Positions 1-6,853 of a stretch of 64,000 bases of DNA are shown here, in pieces. How positions within the stretch are numbered: position 1 is the stretch's first letter; every line of letters starts with the position of its first letter. The translations under genes were made by a program, and so were the position numbers. This DNA comes from a virus, in IMG/VR virus record IMGVR_UViG_3300042336_000327, positions 62,001 through 126,000 of that record; one strand, 5' to 3'. Under the pieces are notes generated by a model. It searched no databases and was not told where the DNA came from. It saw nothing but the letters and a program-made list of their open reading frames with translations.

Positions 1-396
1 GCTTATGTTCCTACTAAGGAGATGGGAGGTGGCAGCGGTCTTAAGTACGCCGCTTCTACTATCATATATCTTAGTAAGTCTAAGGAAAAGGATGGAAAAG
101 AAGTCATTGGAAACATTATCAAGGCAAAGACTGCTAAGTCGCGTTTGAGTAAGGAGAATCAACAAGTTGAAGTCCGTTTATTTTATGATGAGCGCGGTCT
201 TGATCGCTATTATGGTCTTCTGGAACTCGGGGAACTCGCTGGACTCTGGAAGAATGTTGCGGGGCGTTATGAAATTAATGGCAAAAAACTTTATGCGAAA
301 GAAATCCTAAAAAATCCCGACCAGTATTTTACCGAAGAAGTAATGCAGCAACTTGATGCTGCCGCGAAACAACAATTCTCTTATGGAACGAATTGA
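1..396 (+). CDS. uvsX: UvsX RecA-like recombinase, C-terminal part (truncated by window edge)
   Basis: The reading frame is open from base 1 and ends at TGA 394-396, so only the last ~131 residues are present. The sequence, with the glycine-rich stretch [12 protein letters not shown] followed by a lysine-rich segment and a [14 protein letters not shown] block, resembles the C-terminal half of T4-type UvsX, the RecA-like strand-exchange protein for phage recombination and repair. The Walker motifs lie upstream of the window. It overlaps the helicase gene by 14 bp, and the uvsX-gene 41 order is typical of cyanomyoviruses, which strengthens the call. Confidence 0.85.
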   Translation, partial: AYVPTKEMGGGSGLKYAASTIIYLSKSKEKDGKEVIGNIIKAKTAKSRLSKENQQVEVRLFYDERGLDRYYGLLELGELAGLWKNVAGRYEINGKKLYAKEILKNPDQYFTEEVMQQLDAAAKQQFSYGTN

Positions 397-1762
397 GACA
401 ACTATTCTCAGAAACTTAGTATTTAATGAAGACTACTCACGCAAGGTCATTCCTTTCATACAACCAGATTATTTTGAGCAAAAGACGGAAAAGATCATTT
501 TTGAGGAGATTGTTCAATTCATTGTTAAGTATGGTTCAGCAATCACGATTGAAGCACTCAATATTGAGGTAGAGAATCGCACAGATCTCAATGAAACTGA
601 AGTCAAAGAGATTCGAGAAATCAATTCGTTTTTAAATGATGCTCCTGTAGAAAAGCAATGGTTACTTGATACTACTGAAAAGTGGTGTCGTGACCGTGCC
701 ATTTACTTGGCACTTATGGAGTCAATTCATATTGCTGATGGAAATAATGATAAGAAAAATCGTGATGCGATTCCAAGCATTCTTTCTGATGCTCTAGCAG
801 TATCGTTTGATAATAATATCGGACACGATTATCTTCAGAACTATGAGGAGCGATATGAGTTTTATCACCGTAAAGAAGATAAGATCGAGTTTGATCTGGA
901 ATATTTCAACAAAATCACAAAGGGTGGGCTCCCTAATAAGACTCTCAATATCGCTCTCGCTGGGACGGGCGTTGGGAAATCGCTATTCATGTGTCATTTG
1001 GCTGCTTCCGTCTTACTGCAAGGCAGGTCCGTTCTCTATATCACTCTTGAAATGGCAGAAGAGCGAATTGCAGAGAGGATTGATGCGAACCTTCTCAATG
1101 TACCGATTCAGCAACTGGTTGATCTCCCACGTTCGACATTCGAGAACAAAGTAAATAGTATTGCAAAGAAGACACAAGGTTCTTTGGTCATCAAAGAATA
1201 CCCAACTGCTTCTGCTCATTCAGGACACTTTAAAGCACTTCTCAATGAACTTGCTCTCAAGAAGTCATTTAGACCTGATATTATTTTCATTGATTACCTT
1301 AATATATGTGCTTCCAGCAGGTATAAGTCAAACCTTTCTGTCAATTCATATTCGTACATTAAGGCAATTGCTGAAGAACTTCGCGGTTTGGCAGTGGAAT
1401 TCAATGTTCCCATTGTCTCTGCTACCCAGACTACTCGCAGTGGTTATGGGAACTCTGATGTTGAACTTACTGATACTAGTGAGTCCTTTGGTCTCCCTGC
1501 TACTGCTGACCTTATGTTTGCCCTTATTAGCACTGAAGAACTTGAACAGTTGGGACAGATTATGGTGAAGCAATTGAAGAACCGTTATAATGACCCCACT
1601 ATCTACAAGCGTTTTATTGTGGGTATTGACCGTGCTAAAATGAGACTGTATGATTGCGAACAGTCAGCACAAAAAGATATACTTGACTCTGGAAACGAAG
1701 ACGAGTATAATGATAACGAAGACAAGAAACCTAAAAAGTCGTTTGAAGGATTTAAATTTTAA
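383..1762 (+). CDS. 41: Replicative DNA helicase, T4 gp41 / DnaB family
   Basis: A 459-residue helicase that unwinds DNA at the phage fork and partners with the gp61 primase encoded at 10818. Walker A is AGTGVGKS near residue 192, and a Walker B-type [11 protein letters not shown] lies near residue 300. The N-terminal segment ([14 protein letters not shown], then PDYFE) matches the T4 gp41 N-terminal domain. I chose ATG 383 because it corresponds to the T4 start; in-frame TTG 353 and ATG 356 would add residues and extend the overlap with uvsX. The acidic/lysine-rich C-terminus ends FEGFKF. Its stop overlaps the mazG start (TAATG). Confidence 0.93.
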   Translation: MERIETTILRNLVFNEDYSRKVIPFIQPDYFEQKTEKIIFEEIVQFIVKYGSAITIEALNIEVENRTDLNETEVKEIREINSFLNDAPVEKQWLLDTTEKWCRDRAIYLALMESIHIADGNNDKKNRDAIPSILSDALAVSFDNNIGHDYLQNYEERYEFYHRKEDKIEFDLEYFNKITKGGLPNKTLNIALAGTGVGKSLFMCHLAASVLLQGRSVLYITLEMAEERIAERIDANLLNVPIQQLVDLPRSTFENKVNSIAKKTQGSLVIKEYPTASAHSGHFKALLNELALKKSFRPDIIFIDYLNICASSRYKSNLSVNSYSYIKAIAEELRGLAVEFNVPIVSATQTTRSGYGNSDVELTDTSESFGLPATADLMFALISTEELEQLGQIMVKQLKNRYNDPTIYKRFIVGIDRAKMRLYDCEQSAQKDILDSGNEDEYNDNEDKKPKKSFEGFKF

Positions 1763-2178
1763 TGGAAACTGCTAAACACGTAGATTTTGATAAGTATGCT
1801 GAGTTTGTGGATGCTGTAACTTCTGATGCATCCAAAGACTTTCTTTCTCTATCTGATCGCCTTGTTGCTCTTGATGAGAAAGGTGCCAATATTGAGCGTC
1901 TCCTGACTGCTGCTGTTGGTATTAATGCCGAAGGTGGTGAGTTTATGGAAATCGTGAAGAAAATGATTTTCCAAGGCAAACCCTTCAATGAAGATAATCG
2001 AGAGCATATGATTATCGAACTGGGTGACATTATGTGGTATGTTGCTCAAGCTTGTATGGCACTTGAAGTAACTCTTGATGATGTGGTTGCTAAAAATGTG
2101 CAGAAACTTCTCAAGCGTTATCCTGAAGGTGCTTTTGATGTTTATTTCTCTGAAAACCGTGCTGCTGACGACCGATGA
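1762..2178 (+). CDS. mazG: MazG-type nucleotide pyrophosphohydrolase
   Basis: A 138-residue all-helical protein with the MazG metal-binding pattern: an EGGEF-type ExxE element near residue 55 and an ELGD ExxD element about 28 residues later. MazG enzymes hydrolyse NTPs or dNTPs to monophosphates. In cyanophages MazG was proposed to act on (p)ppGpp or to recycle host nucleotides, with dGTP/dCTP the better supported substrates. The start overlaps the gp41 stop (TAATG), so the two are probably translationally coupled. It is a standard cyanomyovirus auxiliary gene, and the neighbours (replication genes) fit a role in nucleotide supply. Confidence 0.9.
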   Translation: METAKHVDFDKYAEFVDAVTSDASKDFLSLSDRLVALDEKGANIERLLTAAVGINAEGGEFMEIVKKMIFQGKPFNEDNREHMIIELGDIMWYVAQACMALEVTLDDVVAKNVQKLLKRYPEGAFDVYFSENRAADDR

Positions 2179-2354
2179 CTAAAGAAAAGAAAGTAACTCT
2201 AAAACTTGATGTTCGTGCTGCGGCAGCAGTTCGTCAAATTCTTTTTGAGGCACAACGTGGTTATAGTTATGAACATGTTCCTGAAAGAATCACTGAACTT
2301 CGCTCTGTGATTCTGGAACTTGATTCTGGAATCGGTGCGATTGTTGGTGAATAA
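2175..2354 (+). CDS. Small conserved-type protein of unknown function (59 aa)
   Basis: An ATG at 2175 overlaps the mazG stop by four bases (ATGA), and the frame runs to TAA 2352-2354. The product starts MTKEKKVTLKLDVRAAAAVR and has alternating charged and hydrophobic residues suggesting a small helical protein. No recognisable domain. Translational coupling to mazG and the absence of other coding use of this gap support it as a real gene. Function unknown. Confidence 0.7.
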   Translation: MTKEKKVTLKLDVRAAAAVRQILFEAQRGYSYEHVPERITELRSVILELDSGIGAIVGE

Positions 2355-2357
2355 ATA
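2350..2357 (+). promoter_or_regulatory. Late-promoter-like motif AATAAATA
   Basis: AATAAATA overlaps the stop of the small ORF, 20 bp before tRNA-Ala. It matches the NATAAATA late-promoter consensus of T4-like cyanophages (T4: TATAAATA). By position it would serve tRNA-Ala and the 2OG oxygenase genes. Motif match only. Confidence 0.45.
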
Positions 2358-2377
2358 ATTGACCCTTAGGGGTTTTT

Positions 2378-2450
2378 GGGGAATTAGCTCAGTTGGTAGA
2401 GCGCCTGCTTTGCAAGCAGGATGTCAGGAGTTCGAGTCTCCTATTCTCCA
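2378..2450 (+). tRNA. tRNA-Ala (anticodon TGC)
   Basis: A 73-nt cloverleaf: the acceptor arms GGGGAAT and ATTCTCC pair with one G-U, the D arm has AGCTCAGTTGGTAGAGC, the anticodon stem-loop is CCTGCTTTGCAAGCAGG with anticodon TGC, and the T arm contains GTTCGAGTC. Discriminator base A; CCA is not encoded. Confidence 0.95.
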
Positions 2451-2472
2451 TTGCATTTTATTATAAAATAAT

Positions 2473-3018
2473 ATGAAAGTACATCTGATTGATAATTTTT
2501 TACCAGAAGAAGAATTTCAAAAAATTCGTGGGTTTATAATGGGCGATTGCTTTGACCATAGTTACCCTTCTTTGCCTTGGTATTATGGAAAAGTATTGTC
2601 TGAAAATATAAAAGATTTTTCTTCACCGTCGTGTAATGATGATGATAATTATCAATTCAGTCATGTTTTTTATGTTGCTGATGCTCCAACTTCAGCATTA
2701 ATTCAAAACTTACAACCGCTTATTGAATCAATGCCAGAAGTTGGTTGTCGCTCTTTTGTTAAGATAAAGGCTAATTTAAACCCAAGGACTGATAAAATAA
2801 TCGAGCACGGATTTCATATTGATATTGGAAATTTTGAGGGTGGAAAGACTGCGATTTATTATCTCAATACAAATGATGGATATACAAAATTTGAAACTGG
2901 TGAAACGATTGAAAGCGTAGAAAACCGATTAATTATATTTGATCAAAGTCTTTTGCATACTGGTACAACTTGTACAGATGCCCATGCAAGATATGTTATT
3001 AATTTAAACTTTTTCTAA
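2473..3018 (+). CDS. 2-oxoglutarate/Fe(II)-dependent oxygenase-like protein, copy 1 of 3
   Basis: A 181-residue protein with the double-stranded beta-helix iron-site pattern: HGFHID (HxD) near residue 118, a distal His in LLHTGTTC near 160, and a conserved Arg in the closing ARYVINLNFF that would bind 2-oxoglutarate. Such enzymes hydroxylate amino-acid side chains, nucleobases or small molecules; the substrate here is unknown. It is the first of three adjacent paralogues sharing the N-terminal IDNFLPEEEF motif and the C-terminal half, so the group arose by tandem duplication. It lies just after tRNA-Ala. Confidence 0.78.
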   Translation: MKVHLIDNFLPEEEFQKIRGFIMGDCFDHSYPSLPWYYGKVLSENIKDFSSPSCNDDDNYQFSHVFYVADAPTSALIQNLQPLIESMPEVGCRSFVKIKANLNPRTDKIIEHGFHIDIGNFEGGKTAIYYLNTNDGYTKFETGETIESVENRLIIFDQSLLHTGTTCTDAHARYVINLNFF

Positions 3019-3034
3019 TTCTAATTTAAAAAAA

Positions 3035-3556
3035 ATGAAAGTTCATATCATTGACAATTTCTTACCTGAAGAAGAATTTAATCAAATTAAAAATTTTATT
3101 ACTGGTAAAACAATTCCGTGGTATCATGGTCAAGTAATTGAAGAAAATATTCCAAATATATCTTCAATAGATTGTACCACTGAAGAAAACTACCAATTTA
3201 GTCATATTTTTTATATTGATGACCAGGCAGCACCTTTTATTGGAAGTATATCTCCACTTGTTGATGGTATTATACAAGTTGGATGTCGTTCTTTAGTGAG
3301 AATAAAGGCCAATTTAACGTTAAAAACAGATGAAATAATCGAACATGGGTTTCATGTTGATTATCAAGACTTTGATGGTGGTAAAACTGCAATTTATTAT
3401 GTCAATACAAATAATGGATATACTAAGTTTGAATCTGGAGATACTGTAGATAGTTTAGAAAATAGATTAGTTGTTTTTGATGGGACTATGCTTCATACTG
3501 GTACAACCTGTACTGATAAAATAGGAAGATACGTTATTAACTTTGACTTCTTCTGA
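3035..3556 (+). CDS. 2-oxoglutarate/Fe(II)-dependent oxygenase-like protein, copy 2 of 3
   Basis: A 173-residue paralogue of the preceding gene: the same opening (MKVHIIDNFLPEEEF), HGFHVD for the HxD iron ligands, MLHTGTTC for the distal His, and GRYVINFDFF carrying the presumed 2-oxoglutarate-binding Arg. It starts 16 bp after copy 1 ends. The shared blocks GGKTAIYYVNTN and GYTKFESGD are typical of this phage subgroup. Substrate unknown. All expected ligands are present, so it should be active rather than a decaying duplicate. Confidence 0.78.
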   Translation: MKVHIIDNFLPEEEFNQIKNFITGKTIPWYHGQVIEENIPNISSIDCTTEENYQFSHIFYIDDQAAPFIGSISPLVDGIIQVGCRSLVRIKANLTLKTDEIIEHGFHVDYQDFDGGKTAIYYVNTNNGYTKFESGDTVDSLENRLVVFDGTMLHTGTTCTDKIGRYVINFDFF

Positions 3557-3559
3557 TTT

Positions 3560-4066
3560 ATGGAAGTAATTGATAATTTTTTACCTGATACGGCTCACCA
3601 AAAATTTTTTCATTTAATCAAGAGTAATACATTTCCTTGGTTTTTGTCAGAAGTTTTAGAGACAGAATATCATCCGATAGAATGTAATGAAAACGATAAC
3701 TACCAATTCAGTTATATTTTTTGTTCATCAAGAGATGGTGTTCTGAGAAAGGGTAGATTTTTTGAAGACGCATTTCCATTCTTTCAAAAACTAACTCCAA
3801 GAAATGTTCTCGTGATTAAGGCAAATCTTACATTGAGGACCAATAAAATAATAGAGCATGGTATGCATGTCGATCATCATTTCAAGTCAAAGACTGCTGT
3901 TTATTATGTAAATAGCAACGATGGATATACAAAATTTGAAACTGGTGAAATTGTAGAGAGTGTTGCAAATAGGATTGTAATCTTTGATAGTGATATCAAA
4001 CATACGGGTACAACATGCACTAATGCTTTGGGAAGATTTGTTGTCAATCTAAATTACTGGCAGTAA
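3560..4066 (+). CDS. 2-oxoglutarate/Fe(II)-dependent oxygenase-like protein, copy 3 of 3
   Basis: A 168-residue third paralogue, beginning three bases after copy 2 stops. Iron-site residues are retained (HGMHVDHH; distal His in IKHTGTTC; Arg in GRFVVNLNYW), but the N-terminal half and the segment before the HxD are more diverged than between copies 1 and 2, suggesting an older split or a different target. Substrate unknown. The gene ends immediately before a late-promoter motif, so the three oxygenases probably form one transcription unit. Confidence 0.76.
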   Translation: MEVIDNFLPDTAHQKFFHLIKSNTFPWFLSEVLETEYHPIECNENDNYQFSYIFCSSRDGVLRKGRFFEDAFPFFQKLTPRNVLVIKANLTLRTNKIIEHGMHVDHHFKSKTAVYYVNSNDGYTKFETGEIVESVANRIVIFDSDIKHTGTTCTNALGRFVVNLNYWQ

Positions 4067-4074
4067 AATAAATA
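4067..4074 (+). promoter_or_regulatory. Late-promoter-like motif AATAAATA
   Basis: AATAAATA begins directly after the TAA of the third oxygenase and lies 13 bp before ATG 4088. It fits the NATAAATA late consensus and would serve the 4088-6836 genes, which include virion candidates. Confidence 0.55.
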
Positions 4075-4087
4075 CTTAAAAAGTCTT

Positions 4088-5362
4088 ATGTCTAGTAGTT
4101 CAAAAGACGACAATTGGAGAAAGCATTGGAGAGGAACTCCAACTATACTAACAACCATTAAAAAGGCATCTCCTTATTTTGAAGATCCAGCGACTGGTGG
4201 AAGGGGAACGGGATACTTGTCTATTGGACAACAAGTTACCTATGTGGATGCGCTTTCACAAAATATGCAAAATAATTCTTTTAGAGTCGCAATACAATTG
4301 GGAAGTTATGATGCATCAAAACCTGTTTATTATACCCATATTGATAATCTAACCAAACCTATTAATAGGAGTATCTTTGAGGGAATTTTTAAACCTCAAA
4401 GATTTGGATTGACTGGACAAGAATATAATTATGATACCTATGTTTCTACTCTGAGGCAATCAATTACAAATAGAACGGATATTGTTGGCGAACTTGAAGA
4501 TTATTTACTATCATTAGTCGATTATGCTGACAGTAATGCTTCTGTTGGGAGTTTTGATTCAAATGCCATTAGTAATTTACCACTGAATAATATTCGTAAT
4601 GACTTTGGTGAATGTATTGGACCAATTTATTGTATAAGTAGGGGATTTAATACTTTAAATCTTGGAGTTAATAAAACAACATCTAAAATTTTTATCCCAA
4701 CAAGATCAAATGAACCTTTACTTGATTATTATATTGTAACTCCAAATAGGTCAATTAAAGTATCTGCAAAATCTAGTGGGGTGTCTTCTAATACTCTTAA
4801 GGTTAGGGATATTATACCGTTGGTTGAACAAAATTCTTCACTTTTGGCACAGATGAGAAACTCACAAGAGTTTGATTTGATGAGAATTATTAATAATAAC
4901 AATATGGTGCAAGGTCCTATTCAAGCTGCTGCTCGTCTTGGATTGTTGGATCAAAATGTAGCAAATTCCGTTTTAAATTCTTCTGCTACAGGATTTATTT
5001 CAAATCCTGAATTATTTGATAGTATCATTAGATCTGATCCTAGACTAGTTGGAATATTGAATTCTCAAAGAGGTGATTATTCCAGAGTTAGGATAACCCT
5101 GATGCAAATATCTTATGCTTGCGAAAGACTAGTAATTGATTATTCTAGGCAATCTGTAGCATCATTAAATTTTACCAATATTGTTAGAAACGCATTATCC
5201 AATGAAATGTTTTTTGTTCATCTTTCATTGAATAATATCACACCATCATTTACTCTTAGAAGAGCACAGGGAGTGGAGGGTCAAGCAACTATATCAAACT
5301 TGCAATTTAGAACTAAAAATGGATATGACTTTAAAAAAGATAAGTTAGGATTCAAATTATGA
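4088..5362 (+). CDS. Unknown 424-residue protein, possibly a nuclease-fold or virion-associated protein
   Basis: I do not recognise the family. The protein opens MSSSSKDDNWRKHWRGTP, has no signal peptide or membrane segment, and ends in a charged KKDKLGFKL. In the middle, a D-x-YYIVTPN segment is followed about ten residues later by KVSAKSSG. This arrangement of an acidic residue, a beta-strand and an (x)xK is reminiscent of PD-(D/E)xK nucleases, but I cannot confirm it. A late-type motif lies just upstream, and the 66-residue gene downstream overlaps its stop (ATGA), suggesting coupled expression. A structural role is equally possible. Confidence 0.6.
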   Translation: MSSSSKDDNWRKHWRGTPTILTTIKKASPYFEDPATGGRGTGYLSIGQQVTYVDALSQNMQNNSFRVAIQLGSYDASKPVYYTHIDNLTKPINRSIFEGIFKPQRFGLTGQEYNYDTYVSTLRQSITNRTDIVGELEDYLLSLVDYADSNASVGSFDSNAISNLPLNNIRNDFGECIGPIYCISRGFNTLNLGVNKTTSKIFIPTRSNEPLLDYYIVTPNRSIKVSAKSSGVSSNTLKVRDIIPLVEQNSSLLAQMRNSQEFDLMRIINNNNMVQGPIQAAARLGLLDQNVANSVLNSSATGFISNPELFDSIIRSDPRLVGILNSQRGDYSRVRITLMQISYACERLVIDYSRQSVASLNFTNIVRNALSNEMFFVHLSLNNITPSFTLRRAQGVEGQATISNLQFRTKNGYDFKKDKLGFKL

Positions 5363-5559
5363 AAGAATATGTTGATGAATTGCTTAAAAATTTTAAGGGC
5401 ACGTATCCAGAATTTGTTCGCTATGTGCATTTAGTTTTAGATAAGAAAATGTCTGTCAGTAAAAATAAACATAAATATAGGCAGATACATAAAAACATCT
5501 TAAAATATATTACTGATAACGAAAAAGTAATCATATCAAAGATAAAGAAATTTAAGTAA
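5359..5559 (+). CDS. Small basic protein of unknown function (66 aa)
   Basis: The ATG overlaps the previous stop (ATGA), and the stop overlaps the next gene's ATG at 5559 (TAATG), so it sits inside a tightly coupled trio. The product is lysine-rich (YVDELLKNFKGTYPEF, then a KNKHKYRQIHKN segment) and probably helical. It could be a partner of the 424-residue protein. No domain recognised. Confidence 0.65.
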   Translation: MKEYVDELLKNFKGTYPEFVRYVHLVLDKKMSVSKNKHKYRQIHKNILKYITDNEKVIISKIKKFK

Positions 5560-6836
5560 TGAAAAGTTTTTCTAGATTTTTATCAGAGGCAACTGCATCA
5601 CAGCAAGCAGCAAGACTTGGGTTGCAGGGAGATGGTCATGGTGGATGGTATAAGGATGGTGAGTTTGTAGCAAAAACTGTAAAAGGAACTCTAAAGTTTT
5701 ATAATAAAAGGCAAGCAGTTGGTGGAAAAGACCCTGCACAAACTGAAAAAGAAAAAAATATTTCTGATCCAAATTTTGTAGATCCTGCACTTCAGCAGCA
5801 AGCACCTGCTCCTGAGCAGCAACCAGTTGCACAAGAACCTGCCGCTCCTGTTGGACCACCACCAGTCGAAAAAACAAAAGGAACTCTTACAATTGCTTTC
5901 GGTCGATTCAATCCCCCAACGATTGGTCACCAGCAATTAATGGATGTTGCTGCCCAATCATCCGCTGCTGATGGTGGCGATTATCTTATCTATCCTTCAA
6001 GAAGTCAGGATAAGAAAAAGAATCCATTGGACCCTGATACAAAAGTCTCTTACATGAGAAAGATGTTCCCTACACATAGTGAGAGAATTGTAAATGATGC
6101 AAATACTAAAACCATTTTTGATGTTCTAAAGAAAGCGCATAATGATGGATACACAAATGTAAGAATTGTTGGTGGTGCTGATAGAGTTAAAGAGTTTGAA
6201 AAGTTATCCAATAATTACAATGGACAACTCTATGCATTTGATAACATCGAAGTTGTTTCTGCTGGGGAAAGAGATCCTGATGCAAAGGGTGTTGAAGGAA
6301 TGTCCGCATCCAGAATGCGACTTGCCGCTGCAGAAGGTGACTTTAAGAGATTTAGAGAGGGTCTCCCATCAGATTATTCTCGTAAAGATGCTCTAGAGTT
6401 ATTTGATAATCTTCGCGGTGCGATGAATATTAAAGAAGGGTGGCAACTTTGGCAGATTGCTCCTAAGTTTGATTTTAAGACTCTTCGTGAAAATTATGTT
6501 GCAGAGAATATTTTCAACATCGGTCAGATGGTAGAGAATCTGAATACAGGATTAACTGGTCGTATTCTCCGCAGAGGCACTAATTATTTAATTTGTGTAA
6601 CCGAAACGGGTCAGATGTTTAAATCTTGGATTAAAGATTTGGTTGAATATACCGAAGTTAAAATGGATAGCATGTATAGAGCACCTGGAAAACCAAATAC
6701 ACTTGCAGGTACTACGGGATTCTTTAAATACGTTTCGATGCAAACTCCAGGAGCAATTGGAACTGGTAAGGAAAATCTTCAATCTGGGGCAAAGGCATAC
6801 GGAGTTAATTTCATAAATAAGTATAGAAAAAAGTAA
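5559..6836 (+). CDS. Nucleotidyltransferase-like protein with a putative capsid-targeting N-terminus
   Basis: A 425-residue protein. Residues 1-11, MKSFSRFLSEA, resemble the capsid-targeting peptide of T4 internal proteins (MKTYQEFIAEA), with LSE fitting the (I/L)xE rule of the gp21 prohead protease. A Pro/Gln/Ala-rich linker follows (~65-105). A cytidylyltransferase-type domain then starts with FGRFNPPTIGHQQLM, whose TIGH stands for the HxGH nucleotide-binding motif, and continues through RIVGGADRV and GMSASRMRLAA, which stands for the ISSTxxR-like element. The C-terminal ~120 residues are unassigned. The reaction partner is unknown. I infer packaging in the head from the N-terminus only. 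Confidence 0.75.
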   Translation: MKSFSRFLSEATASQQAARLGLQGDGHGGWYKDGEFVAKTVKGTLKFYNKRQAVGGKDPAQTEKEKNISDPNFVDPALQQQAPAPEQQPVAQEPAAPVGPPPVEKTKGTLTIAFGRFNPPTIGHQQLMDVAAQSSAADGGDYLIYPSRSQDKKKNPLDPDTKVSYMRKMFPTHSERIVNDANTKTIFDVLKKAHNDGYTNVRIVGGADRVKEFEKLSNNYNGQLYAFDNIEVVSAGERDPDAKGVEGMSASRMRLAAAEGDFKRFREGLPSDYSRKDALELFDNLRGAMNIKEGWQLWQIAPKFDFKTLRENYVAENIFNIGQMVENLNTGLTGRILRRGTNYLICVTETGQMFKSWIKDLVEYTEVKMDSMYRAPGKPNTLAGTTGFFKYVSMQTPGAIGTGKENLQSGAKAYGVNFINKYRKK

Positions 6837-6853
6837 AGTAGAAATTATTTTCC

